DNA of 59,227 nucleotides from Candidatus Eisenbacteria bacterium (lineage in GTDB: Bacteria > Orphanbacterota > Orphanbacteria > Orphanbacterales > Orphanbacteraceae): NCBI GenBank assembly GCA_016930695.1, contig JAFGGD010000053.1, positions 1 through 59,227 on the forward strand, in the 5' to 3' direction. Positions 20,122-28,360 of the stretch are shown piece by piece (the first letter of the stretch is position 1; the number at the start of each line of letters is the position of its first letter). A model generated the notes under the pieces. The model did not search any database. It worked only from the letters and a program-made list of their open reading frames with translations, and was not told the DNA's origin. Made by a program: the position numbers and the translations under genes.

Positions 20122-20372
20122 GCCTCTTCCTCCCCCTGCACGGCGCACAGGTCGTCCATTCCGGGAATGCGGGAGAGGGCGGCGCTCCGGTTCTCGGCGG
20201 CGATTTCCTCGACCAACTCCCTCGGCGCGATCCCGGCGGCTTCGGGCGCCCACACGCGCAATCTCACGCGGTCTTTCTCGATCTTTTCGACACGGATCTC
20301 CACGGCGTCGCCGATGAGAACGCTCTCGCCGGCGCGCCGTCCGATTTCTTTTTCCCGCACGCTACGTTTCAT
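20118..20372 (-). CDS. csrA: Divergent CsrA
   Basis: 84 residues. The core EIGRRAGESVLIGDAVEIRV aligns with the CsrA opening LTRRxGExxxIGDxIxVxV, but carries about seven extra N-terminal residues. The family MLxLTR start is altered to KEIGRR, which keeps R6. APEAAGIAPRELVEEI keeps R44, with Pro in place of the usual His43. About 20 residues are added at the C terminus. RNA binding is plausible because both key arginines remain. It overlaps fliW upstream and the TPR gene downstream. In fliW-csrA systems FliW sequesters CsrA until flagellin appears. Confidence 0.8.
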   Translation of the reverse strand: MKRSVREKEIGRRAGESVLIGDAVEIRVEKIEKDRVRLRVWAPEAAGIAPRELVEEIAAENRSAALSRIPGMDDLCAVQGEEEA

Positions 20373-20803
20373 ACCGTCAATAACTCCACCTGCTCCCGCT
20401 CCCACTCCTCCACGAGGAGGGCGCGCACGGGAAGGTCCTCGTCTTCCAAAAGGATCTGCGCTCCGATACCGGACTGTTCGTTCACCAGGAAAGGGGCTCG
20501 CATGTTCGCGGTCATGCCCCGAGCATCGTCGGGCGTATTGACCACCACGTAGGTCTCCCCCGCCTCCCGGAGTTCCAGTTCCTCTAAAGCGCCCGCGGAG
20601 ATTCGCGGCTGGTAATCGGGCCGGATCAGAAGAGGGTCCATCAGGGAGAAGCGGATCTGCGGTTTCTCCTCACTGACCAGAAGAGAGAAAGGATTCCCTT
20701 CGCTCGGACGGACAAGTCGATAGCGGGTGAGACCGGGAAATCCGATCATGCCGTGGGGGATCCATAGGGACAACCCCTCCGAAGCGCTCTTACTCGGTTG
20801 CAT
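20369..20803 (-). CDS. fliW: Flagellar assembly factor FliW
   Basis: 144 residues from ATG 20803 with Shine-Dalgarno AAAGGAGGCGACC. Typical features are IPHGMIGFPGLTRYRLV, PFSLLVSEEKPQIRFSLMDP and TYVVVNTPDDARGMTANMRAPFLVNEQSGIG. The Thr-Ala-Asn-x-x-Ala-Pro patch is characteristic of FliW. It binds and antagonises CsrA and is displaced by flagellin. It is first in an operon with csrA and the TPR gene, behind a sigma-54 promoter only about 15 nt upstream of the start. Confidence 0.93.
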   Translation of the reverse strand: MQPSKSASEGLSLWIPHGMIGFPGLTRYRLVRPSEGNPFSLLVSEEKPQIRFSLMDPLLIRPDYQPRISAGALEELELREAGETYVVVNTPDDARGMTANMRAPFLVNEQSGIGAQILLEDEDLPVRALLVEEWEREQVELLTV

Positions 20804-20829
20804 GGTCGCCTCCTTTCGGCAATCGAATC

Positions 20830-20845
20830 TGCAATGCCCGTGCCA
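20830..20845 (-). promoter_or_regulatory. Sigma-54 promoter of fliW-csrA
   Basis: The minus strand reads TGGCACGGGCATTGCA, a perfect match to TGGCAC-N5-TTGCA with correct spacing. The predicted start of transcription is about 20818, leaving a leader of about 15 nt that is almost entirely the ribosome-binding site. I see no gene in the remaining gap 20846-21090. Confidence 0.85.
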
Positions 20846-21090
20846 CGACGTTGCAAACGCTTTTCCGCGCGCCACAAGAAGAGGCGACCTTGTATCGTGT
20901 TGTCATATAGTCTGTTAAAAGCAGGACGGCGAGAGAGACTCCATGGGAGGAACATAGGAGAGGCGACAGAAAGCTGACCGGTAGACGCTTCTTGGCCGCC
21001 CTCTACGGCTCCCTTTTGGCCGGTGGCGGGCGAAGAGGGATTCTACGGCCGCGGCTGCGCGGAGAGGGCACACCGTGAAGAGAAGCACGT

Positions 21091-21109
21091 AAAAAACGCC
21101 CCGTGGGCG
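21091..21109 (-). terminator. Intrinsic terminator of the sigma-factor gene
   Basis: On the minus strand CGCCC-ACG-GGGCG is followed directly by six T. It lies 33 bp past the stop of the sigma factor at 21142. Confidence 0.7.
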
Positions 21110-21141
21110 ACCGGGAGAAAGGGAGGAGGAGAGGCGCGGGA

Positions 21142-22008
21142 TTAGGCGGCGAGATAACTACGAAGCGCCTCTCCGCGGTTGGAGCGACGGATCCGGCTCA
21201 TCGCCTGTTCCTTGATCTGGCGCACGCGCTCGCGGGATAGATTCATCCGGTGTCCGATCTCCTCCAAGGTTTCCCCATCGGTCCCGTCGAAACCGAAATA
21301 GGAGCGGATCACGTCCGCCTCGCGGGGGAGCAGATCCCCGAGCGCCGACCGCACGTCTCTTCGCAACCGGTCCTCGATGAGATTCCGATCCGGAGCGGGG
21401 GTGACCCGGTCCTCCAGGAACTCCTGAAGGGCGCTCTCCCCCTCTTCGCCGAACTCCGGCGCCTCCAAGGAACGGGCGAAGGAGGCGGCGTCCATCGTCT
21501 CTCGGATCTCCTCCTCCGAAAGGGCTACGGCATCGGCGACCTCGACGAGGCTCGGTTCGCGTCCGAAAGCCTGGCGCAGGCGGTCGGTTTCCCGCAGGAT
21601 CTTCTGCACCGATCCGCTCTTCCCCAGGGGAAGACGGATCAGACGGGCCTGGTCGGCGAGCGCCTTGAGGATCGCCTGTCGAATCCACCAGACCGCATAG
21701 GAGATAAAGCGGTTTCCCCGCTCCGGATCGAATCGCCGGGCGGCCGTGATCAGGCCGATGTTCCCCTCGTCGATCAGATCGGAGAAGGCCAGCCCCTGGT
21801 TCCTGTACTTCTTGGCGACGCTGACGACGAAGCGCAGGTTCGCCTGCACGAGTTGCTGGAAGGCGTTTTCGTCCCCCTCCCTCAAACGGCGGGCCAAACG
21901 AAGCTCCTCATCCGGGGCCAGCAGAGGAACGCGGGCGATCCTTTCCAGATACACTTTTAAAGTGCGATCGTTCTCACCCGGCTCGCCTTTTTTCCCATGC
22001 TCGCGCAA
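21142..22008 (-). CDS. RpoD-like group 2 sigma factor
   Basis: 288 residues from TTG 22008, chosen because AAGGAG sits seven bases upstream. A TTG seven codons earlier lacks this spacing. Region 1.2 is LKVYLERIARVPLLAPDEE. Region 2 is FSDLIDEGNIGLITAARRFDPERGNRFISYAVWWIRQ. Region 3 and region 4 (LEEIGHRMNLSRERVRQIKEQ) follow. No region 1.1 is present, so this is an alternative RpoS/HrdB-like factor. It is monocistronic: terminator at 21091, inverted repeat upstream at 22114-22134. Its place beside fliW hints at a motility or stationary-phase role. Confidence 0.9.
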   Translation of the reverse strand: MREHGKKGEPGENDRTLKVYLERIARVPLLAPDEELRLARRLREGDENAFQQLVQANLRFVVSVAKKYRNQGLAFSDLIDEGNIGLITAARRFDPERGNRFISYAVWWIRQAILKALADQARLIRLPLGKSGSVQKILRETDRLRQAFGREPSLVEVADAVALSEEEIRETMDAASFARSLEAPEFGEEGESALQEFLEDRVTPAPDRNLIEDRLRRDVRSALGDLLPREADVIRSYFGFDGTDGETLEEIGHRMNLSRERVRQIKEQAMSRIRRSNRGEALRSYLAA

Positions 22009-22113
22009 AAAAGATCTCCTTCCCAAAACCTCATGAACTTCCGTGGACCAAACGCGCTCTTCCTCTCTTTTGTTATCAAGACACGTTCCAAAAACCCCAA
22101 TTGATTACAAACT

Positions 22114-22134
22114 TTGTATTTCTTTTAAATACAA
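22114..22134. promoter_or_regulatory. Inverted repeat upstream of the sigma-factor gene
   Basis: TTGTATTT / AAATACAA, 8-bp perfect arms separated by 5 bp, about 110 bp before the TTG start. A TATAAT hexamer on the minus strand lies next to it at 22138-22143, with no good -35. The repeat would cover the start of transcription, as a repressor site would. Confidence 0.45.
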
Positions 22135-22249
22135 TTAATTATAGAGCTTTCATCGAAAGCCGCCTGCAATGGGACGGGCAGACTTTTCCCGATATCTGCC
22201 TAAACGGCAGAAAAAGAAGGCGGGGTTGACGTGCGATGGCGGCTCCGCT

Positions 22250-22630
22250 CTATTCGAGGGAGTCGAGGTATTCCTTGAGCAGGCCCTTCTTCTCCGGGGG
22301 GAGCGGCAGGAAAGCGCACCCGATTCTATAGCTCTCCCGGCCGGGGATCTCCGCCTCCGGGTCGCTCCAAACGACGATCATCTCGGTCTCGAAGAGCTTC
22401 TCCTCACGAACCCCGCTCTTCTGAGGAGCGGGCATCGGAAGAACCAGAGTCGCCTGGAGCTTGGTCATGAGAGGGATGTACCGTGGAACGAGGCAATAGA
22501 TGCCGCCCATGCTGATGTTCAAGCCCTCCGTGGCGATTCCCTGATCGTGTGAAACCGCCTCGGAACCGATCTTAAGCGCGAAGCGGGCGTCATGGCGTAT
22601 GTGCTTGCGTCGATCCTCTGGTCTTGACAT
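22250..22630 (-). CDS. Single-domain PilZ protein
   Basis: 126 residues from ATG 22630 (Shine-Dalgarno ACGGAGGGAGAG). The RxxxR element is in EDRRKHIRHDARF, and the second c-di-GMP motif is LNISMGGIY (NxSxxG). Both halves of the PilZ site are therefore intact, unlike in the YcgR-like protein at 18552. It is a cytosolic c-di-GMP receptor with no output domain and must act through a partner. Confidence 0.85.
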   Translation of the reverse strand: MSRPEDRRKHIRHDARFALKIGSEAVSHDQGIATEGLNISMGGIYCLVPRYIPLMTKLQATLVLPMPAPQKSGVREEKLFETEMIVVWSDPEAEIPGRESYRIGCAFLPLPPEKKGLLKEYLDSLE

Positions 22631-22768
22631 CTCTCCCTCCGTCGCCTGAAGACACTCTAACGGTATTTTCGCACGACAGGTGGGCGGGGTCCACCCTTTT
22701 GCCATGCGCGACGGAGAACGATTGTGGGGGACCGGCCCCGCGAAAGGGATCGGGGCGGTCCGCGAAAA

Positions 22769-22789
22769 AGCCCGGGGCATCCCCGGGCT
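22769..22789 (-). terminator. Intrinsic terminator of the Trp/Tyr-rich secreted protein gene
   Basis: AGCCCGGGG / CCCCGGGCT, 9 bp around a 3-nt loop. On the minus strand it is followed by TTTTTC. It lies 28 bp beyond the stop of the secreted protein. Confidence 0.8.
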
Positions 22790-22816
22790 TTCCCTTCCGG
22801 CCTTGGTGAGACTCCG

Positions 22817-23812
22817 TCAGCGGCTTTTCTTCTTCCCTCCCGACGAACCGGATCGCGAAGAACCGGAAGATCGGCTCGGCGAGGCGGGTTCCTTGGTCCG
22901 GGAAGCGCCCGTGGATCGGGAGCGGTTCACCGTCGGCGAAGGCGACTTCGAACCGCTCGAACGGCTCCTCACCTGCGGCGTGGAAACCGCGGTGGGGCTC
23001 TTCTTCCTCTCCGTCGCCCTGTACCGGTCGGTCGAACGGACGGTAGGCGATACGGCGCTCTTCCCGCGCGTGCCCGTCGCGGCACGGTAGCGGCTTTGGC
23101 TCGTTCCGGAAAGAGCCTTGGCGCGAACCGTTTTCTCTCTCGTGGAATAGGAACCTGTCCGAACCACGCTCGCGTTGCGCTCCACCTGAGTTTTCCTCTT
23201 CCAGGAACTCTGCGCCGCCGCGGCCGTGTGATAGGTTCTGCCGTGATCGCGATTCACCACGTAGTGGTCGTGATCGTACCAGTGATTGTAATGATAAACG
23301 GGCCAATAGACGGGCCGGTACCAGGACGATCGGAAATACCAGCTCGACCGATACCAGGGATAGTGGACATAAGAAACGTAATAGGGGGTTTCCCACCACC
23401 AGGGATCCCACCACCAGGGGTCGAGATCCACGTAGGTCACCGCGGGAACCGACCAGGGAACGAGCCGCACCACGACCTGGTTGGGACTCTGATAACGGTA
23501 GTAGCCGAGGTGGCTGGGAACGGCGGAGTATTCCTCCACCTCTTCCTCTTCCACGTACTCCGTCTCCCCCGAGGCGCTTCGGATCATCGCCTCCATCACC
23601 TTTTCCGGAACGCCCATCTCCTCCAGATCGAGGATGTCCTCGGTGGAGAGATCGAACTCCGAGCCGCTCTCCTCGATTTGCGCGATCACCACGCGCTCGC
23701 CGACACCCGCTTCGAGGAGGCGGATCACGTCGTCCACGGACATCCGCCCGCCGGCGAAAACGAGGGTCGGCGCGATCAGCAGCATCAGCGCGAATCCCAG
23801 TCGTCGAGCCAT
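22817..23812 (-). CDS. Secreted protein with Trp/Tyr-rich middle and Ser/Arg/Lys-rich tail
   Basis: 331 residues from ATG 23812. The signal peptide is RRLGFALMLLIAPTLVFAGG. A small helical domain at about 24-85 (VDDVIRLLEAGVGERVVIAQ and FDLSTEDILDLEEMGVPEKV) is often seen at the start of exported proteins in several phyla. Residues about 130-210 are crowded with W, Y and H (DPWWWDPWWWETPYYVSYVH). The last 120 residues are mostly Ser, Arg, Lys and Thr, without hydrophobic core. It looks like an extracytoplasmic matrix or adhesive protein; a mature activity cannot be named. Monocistronic, with a strong terminator. Confidence 0.75.
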   Translation of the reverse strand: MARRLGFALMLLIAPTLVFAGGRMSVDDVIRLLEAGVGERVVIAQIEESGSEFDLSTEDILDLEEMGVPEKVMEAMIRSASGETEYVEEEEVEEYSAVPSHLGYYRYQSPNQVVVRLVPWSVPAVTYVDLDPWWWDPWWWETPYYVSYVHYPWYRSSWYFRSSWYRPVYWPVYHYNHWYDHDHYVVNRDHGRTYHTAAAAQSSWKRKTQVERNASVVRTGSYSTREKTVRAKALSGTSQSRYRAATGTRGKSAVSPTVRSTDRYRATERKKSPTAVSTPQVRSRSSGSKSPSPTVNRSRSTGASRTKEPASPSRSSGSSRSGSSGGKKKSR

Positions 23813-24046
23813 GGTCACACCTTTCCTAAGGGGATCGTCCTCCGCTTCCTTATCAGAAGCGTAACCGACATCCCACATCTTGACAACCCGACCACCCCGT
23901 ATCGGTTCCACCCCAAAAACGTATCGTTCTATATTTCAACAAGATACGGACATCCGGCGCCGGGGAAAAACGCAACCGGCCCGATAGACGGGGGGATCGC
24001 TCCCTCCGATCCATCAGGCCGATACGCGATTGTTCCGTTCTTGCTT

Positions 24047-24226
24047 CTACAGATCCTGCGGCTTCAGCGTTTTGCGCTTGTTGGCGATCGCCCGCTTCTC
24101 CGCGTCCTGAATCATGTCCCGGACCTTCTTGTCCAAGGCGCCGTAAAACTCACCCGAGACGTTGCACTTCTTCGCCATCGCCTTGGTTCTCGACTTCGAG
24201 ATGATCAGTTCGGTCGGCTTCGCCAT
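24047..24226 (-). CDS. Bacterial singlet histone-fold protein
   Basis: 59 residues from ATG 24226 (Shine-Dalgarno CGAAGGAGAAAG). A short first helix (TELIISKSRTKAMAKK) is followed by a long central helix (VSGEFYGALDKKVRDMIQDA, EKRAIANKR). The loop KTLKPQDL matches the L2 segment R-K-T-x-K-x-x-D of archaeal and bacterial histones. The protein ends where the third helix would start, as in the short bacterial histones described in Bdellovibrio. It should dimerise and bind DNA non-specifically. A TTGACA -35 (24315-24320) and AATAGT -10 (24292-24297) precede it. Confidence 0.75.
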   Translation of the reverse strand: MAKPTELIISKSRTKAMAKKCNVSGEFYGALDKKVRDMIQDAEKRAIANKRKTLKPQDL

Positions 24227-24337
24227 ATTCTTTCTCCTTCGCGAAATGGGACGTCTCACCGAGGAGCGCTTCGCTCCCTACCCCGGATGTTACTATTCCG
24301 GCGTCGTAAGAGCCTGTCAACGGAAAAAAGGGCTTTC

Positions 24338-26287
24338 TCAGCCGTTTCCGCGCTTTCCCCGCCGGAGAAGCAGGGCGGCGAGGAGAGCGCAACCGATCGA
24401 AACGAGGATCCAGGTAGTGGAAAAACCCTCGATCCGTTCGAGGAAACGGTAGCGGCTCGACAGCACCACGAAGCCGTTGTAGAGGAAGTGCAGGGCCATG
24501 GAGGGGAAGATCGATCCGGTCCACACCGCCAGGGCTCCCGCCACCACGCCGAGAAGCGCGGTGGGGAGAATCCGGTAGATGCTCAGATGGAACAGACCGA
24601 AGAGAAAGCCGCTCAAGAGAACCGCCCGGACGGGGCTCATGGCCCGCCGGAACCTGCCGAGCAGCAGCCCGCGGAAGAGAATCTCCTCGCAGATCCCCGG
24701 ACTGACCGCTATGGCGAAGAGCATGACGGCGAGGCTGAATTCGGATCCCTCCATCACCTTCTGCAGCTCCGACAGAAGTTGCTCGGGAACGGGGAGAACG
24801 CGGCTCTGGAGCCGGAAGAGGAACTGCGCCGCGAGCATCGACGGCGAAGCGAGCAGCAATCCGGCGAGAACGTGCCCGACCCGCGGCCGGCGGAACCCCA
24901 GATCCTCTCGTCGGGAAAGACGTTGCGCGCGGGCGAAGAGGAGCGTCGGAACGAGCAGCAGCCCCCAAAGCGTGATCAGAAGACCGGGAATCAGCTTCCA
25001 AGCCTGTATGAGAGAGCCGAAGTAGTAAAGAGCCAGCATAATCGAGGCGTAAAAGACGAGGGCCGATCGGACCGACGCGGTCCCGCCGTCCGAAACGCCT
25101 CCCCGCCTCTCCCCGCCCACGCCGAGGATCACCGCTTCACCCGTCAAATAGTTACGGGCCCGGCGGAGGAGCCACGCCGCGCAGAGCGAGGTCGTGAGGA
25201 TGGTCACCGCGAGGGGCCAGACCGGGTACTCGCCGAGGAGGGCGTCCCGCACCGCGAGCGCCACATTGAGGATCGGCACCACCGCCAACACCGAATCGAA
25301 ACGGATCCCCGGCACTCCGGAGAGAACGGCGGGCAGAATACCGATGAACATGGTGGGGAGAAAGAGGGTTTGCGCCTCGCGGTAGCTGCGGGCGTGGCTC
25401 GACACGAGAACGAGAAAAGCGGAGATCAGGAAGGCGAGGGGGAGCGAGACGATCAGGACGATCGTCGCCGAGAAAGGCTCGATGACGAGGCCGCCGGAAC
25501 CCGTTTGATCGCCGATCCAGCCGAGCCGGGTCATCACGATGCTGGAAAGAAGGAAGAGCGTGGCCGCCGTGATCGCGGCGGTTACGACGGTGCCGAATTT
25601 ACCCGCCACCACCGATCCTCGATCGGCGCGCGACGTGAGGAGCGTCTCGATGGTCTTTCGCTCCCGCTCTCCGGCGAAGAGGTCCACCGCCGCGAAGGAA
25701 GCGCCGTTCATCAGAAGAAAGACGATGAGCGCGGGGATCAGTTTGGCGAGTTTGCCGCCGGTCATCCTCTCCTCGGTGGCGATGTTGGTCTTCCGGATCG
25801 GAAGAAGCGTGCTCGGGAGCGGAACGCCGAGCGAATCGAGCCTCGCGTCCCGTTTCTCCAGGCGCCACTCTTCCGCCGCGTCCCGGAGACGGCGCACCGC
25901 GTCACGGGAGACGTCCCGAGACTCGTCGAACAGGATCGTCGCCTCCGGTGCCGGCGTGCCCGGTTCGGCGAGGGCCGGCGGGAGGAGAAGCGCCGCGTCC
26001 GCCCCGCCGGATCGCACCACCTCCCGGAGGTCCGTCGCGTCGACGGGATGAATCAGCGAGTCGGAGAAGATTCTTTCGCGGAGCTCCGTGAGGCCATCCG
26101 TCGCCGCCACCCACACGGGCCGCCGCTCCATCCTCTTCTCCCCGTAGGCCTGCAGCTTCCCCATGCCGAAGATGAGAATCGGGTTCAGGAGAATCGGGAA
26201 GACGAACATGGCGAAGACGGACCGGCGATCCCGCAACAGGTCCGTCATTTCCTTGCGGAAAACGGTGAAGGTGACGTCGAGCCTCAA
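24338..26287 (-). CDS. NatB-type ABC permease fused to a CPBP (CAAX-like) protease
   Basis: 649 residues. About 1-400 is an ABC-2 permease of the NatB type, with one N-terminal helix, a roughly 130-residue extracytoplasmic part and the signature VDLFAGERERKTIETLLTS before five more helices. About 410-645 is a CPBP membrane protease with its three motifs: CEEILFRG (E534/E535), LFGLFHLS (H567) and ALHFLYN (H600). The overlap of four bases with the ATPase gene upstream shows a single operon. The fusion suggests substrate processing coupled to export. Confidence 0.88.
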   Translation of the reverse strand: MRLDVTFTVFRKEMTDLLRDRRSVFAMFVFPILLNPILIFGMGKLQAYGEKRMERRPVWVAATDGLTELRERIFSDSLIHPVDATDLREVVRSGGADAALLLPPALAEPGTPAPEATILFDESRDVSRDAVRRLRDAAEEWRLEKRDARLDSLGVPLPSTLLPIRKTNIATEERMTGGKLAKLIPALIVFLLMNGASFAAVDLFAGERERKTIETLLTSRADRGSVVAGKFGTVVTAAITAATLFLLSSIVMTRLGWIGDQTGSGGLVIEPFSATIVLIVSLPLAFLISAFLVLVSSHARSYREAQTLFLPTMFIGILPAVLSGVPGIRFDSVLAVVPILNVALAVRDALLGEYPVWPLAVTILTTSLCAAWLLRRARNYLTGEAVILGVGGERRGGVSDGGTASVRSALVFYASIMLALYYFGSLIQAWKLIPGLLITLWGLLLVPTLLFARAQRLSRREDLGFRRPRVGHVLAGLLLASPSMLAAQFLFRLQSRVLPVPEQLLSELQKVMEGSEFSLAVMLFAIAVSPGICEEILFRGLLLGRFRRAMSPVRAVLLSGFLFGLFHLSIYRILPTALLGVVAGALAVWTGSIFPSMALHFLYNGFVVLSSRYRFLERIEGFSTTWILVSIGCALLAALLLRRGKRGNG

Positions 26288-27036
26288 GACACCCGCTCCC
26301 CCCGCACAAGGGAAAGGAAGATCTTCTCCAGGAAGCGCTCCCCCGTCTCGCGCCGGAGATCCTCCAGCGAACCGACGGCGAGGATGCGGCCTCTGTGGAT
26401 GACGGCGATTCGATCACAGAGGCGCTCCGCCTCACTCATCACGTGCGTGGAGAACACCACGCACTTCCCCTGGTTCCGGCACTCCTCGATGTAGGTGAGG
26501 AGCGCATCGGCGACGAGGATGTCGAGCCCCGCCGTCGGCTCGTCGAAGATCAGGATCGGCGGATCGTGCACCACCGCCCGCGCGATGGAAACCTTCTGCC
26601 GCATGCCCGTGGAGAGCTTCTCGCAACGCGTGTCGGCGAACTCGCCCATCTCGAAGAGCGCGACCAACGACTCGATCCGCTCCTCCAACCGGTCCGCGGG
26701 GAAACGGTTCAGCCGGCCGAAATAACGGAGGATCTCACGGGGCGAGAGCCGCCCGTAGAGCCCGGTCTCGCCGGAGAGGTATCCGATCGACGCGCGAACC
26801 TGTTCCGGCTCCCGTTCCACCGACCAGCCGTTCAGCAACGCCTGCCCGGCGTCGGGCCGGATGATCGTGGCGAGAACGCGGAGCGTCGTCGTCTTGCCGG
26901 CCCCGTTCGGACCGAGAATGCCGAACACCTCCTTCTCGGTGCATCGGAAAGAGACTCCGTCCACGGCCCGCACCTCGCCCCTCTTGGAGTCTCGGTAGGT
27001 CTTGGTCAATCCGTCCACCGCGATCATGACTGCCAT
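26284..27036 (-). CDS. ABC transporter ATPase (NatA-like)
   Basis: 250 residues from ATG 27036 (GGAGG nine bases upstream). Walker A is GPNGAGKTTT, the signature LSTGMRQKVSIARA, Walker B ILIFDEPTAGLD and the switch His is in VFSTHVMSE. It powers the two permeases that flank it. Start and stop each overlap the neighbouring gene (upstream by 13 nt, downstream by 4). An upstream frame to 27258 is not supported. Confidence 0.92.
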   Translation of the reverse strand: MAVMIAVDGLTKTYRDSKRGEVRAVDGVSFRCTEKEVFGILGPNGAGKTTTLRVLATIIRPDAGQALLNGWSVEREPEQVRASIGYLSGETGLYGRLSPREILRYFGRLNRFPADRLEERIESLVALFEMGEFADTRCEKLSTGMRQKVSIARAVVHDPPILIFDEPTAGLDILVADALLTYIEECRNQGKCVVFSTHVMSEAERLCDRIAVIHRGRILAVGSLEDLRRETGERFLEKIFLSLVRGERVS

Positions 27037-28277
27037 GCCGAAGAACCTCCGCGGGAGAAAAGCCCCTTCCAGGGTGAGCGGCGCATGCCGGCGCCGGCGA
27101 TGACCAACTCCTCCCTCGCGAACACGCGCCTGGCCAGGAAAAGCGCCACCGAGAGATAGAGGGCGAGAGAAAGAAAGACGACGGCGGCGGCGAGGGTCGG
27201 GATCTTCCCGACCAGGGCGCCGCGGAGGAGAAGGGCCACGTTGGCGATCGGAATCCACGCGGTCTTCGTGGTCAGCTCCACTCCGGGAATGGACGCCGCG
27301 ATCGCCGGAAGAATCGTGAGCATATAGAAGGGGGTCAGATAGCCCTGCCCCTCCTTGAACGTGCGGGCGAAGGAAGCGACGAGGATCATGGAGGCGGAAA
27401 AGAAAGCGCCCAGAAGGAGCCCCGCCGCGAGAATGGTCGGGATCGCGTTCCAGGGGACGCCGACGCTGAACCCACCCTCCTCGCCGAAGAAATGAACTTG
27501 GTGGGCGATGGTGGCGAGCATGCTCGCCAGGTTGATCACCAGGGCGCTCATCGACGCCGCCAGCACGGTGAGGAACTTGCCCGCCACGATGCTGATCCTC
27601 GGCGCGCCGCTCGCGAGGAGGGTCTCCAGTGTCCGCCGTTCCTTCTCCCCCACCAATACGTCGATGGCCGGATACATCGCCCCCATGGAAAGCATGATGA
27701 TGAGAATCATCGGAAGAACCATGGAAAGCAGGAAGCGTCCCATTTCCTCCGGCGAGGCGATGTTCTCCTCCCGCACGTCCAGGACGCGGACCGATTCCAG
27801 GGTCTCTCCGAGCGGTTCGAGACGCTCTCGGAGCAGGTCCAGTCGGATGCGCGTACCGATCTCCGAGAGCCTTCTCCAGGCGACGGTGGACCGGTCCCGC
27901 GAGAGATCGAGAACGACGTGGATCTCCGGAGAGCCCCCCTCCCCCGCCTCGACCCGGAGCGCCGCGTCCAGCTCGTCCTCCGTCAAGGCTTCTTCCGGCG
28001 ACGGCGCCGGGAGCCGCGTGAAATGACTATCCCCGTGGACCGCTTCGAAAAAGAGGGGGAGGGCGCGCTCGTCCTTCTCACTCCAGGAAACGCGGGAGAT
28101 CTGCTTCTCCAGCGACCCCTCCCGATAGGTCATCCACTGGGCGAGCCCCCAGAATAGGGCGGGGTAGAGAAAAATCGGAACGATTAAGGAATAAACGATG
28201 ACATGGCGGTCCCGGAGTTCGGAACGAATCTCCGAAAGAAAAATGGTGCCGGTCATGGAGAGGCCGCGAAGCGACAA
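27024..28277 (-). CDS. NatB-like ABC-2 permease
   Basis: 417 residues. One N-terminal helix (VIVYSLIVPIFLYPALFWGL), an extracytoplasmic domain (about 45-180), then five helices with the ABC-2 hallmark IDVLVGEKERRTLETLLASG. It pairs with the fused permease and the ATPase as a Na+/drug/lipid-type exporter; cargo is unknown. The start used is TTG 28277 with GAGGG seven bases before it. ATG 28256 is an alternative without a ribosome site. Confidence 0.85.
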   Translation of the reverse strand: MSLRGLSMTGTIFLSEIRSELRDRHVIVYSLIVPIFLYPALFWGLAQWMTYREGSLEKQISRVSWSEKDERALPLFFEAVHGDSHFTRLPAPSPEEALTEDELDAALRVEAGEGGSPEIHVVLDLSRDRSTVAWRRLSEIGTRIRLDLLRERLEPLGETLESVRVLDVREENIASPEEMGRFLLSMVLPMILIIMLSMGAMYPAIDVLVGEKERRTLETLLASGAPRISIVAGKFLTVLAASMSALVINLASMLATIAHQVHFFGEEGGFSVGVPWNAIPTILAAGLLLGAFFSASMILVASFARTFKEGQGYLTPFYMLTILPAIAASIPGVELTTKTAWIPIANVALLLRGALVGKIPTLAAAVVFLSLALYLSVALFLARRVFAREELVIAGAGMRRSPWKGLFSRGGSSAWQS

Positions 28278-28360
28278 GTTCGATCCCTCTTGCGGCGCGC
28301 CCGTGCGCGCGCGCTCTACGCGCGTCCCGGGAATCGCTCCGCCGCCGGTGCGGGTCGCCG

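Noticed and set aside
22724-26494. A 1256-codon open frame on the plus strand
   Set aside because: It lies antisense to three well-supported minus-strand genes, is Arg/His/Glu/Gly-rich without domains, and exists because GC-rich codons avoid stops in the opposite frame.
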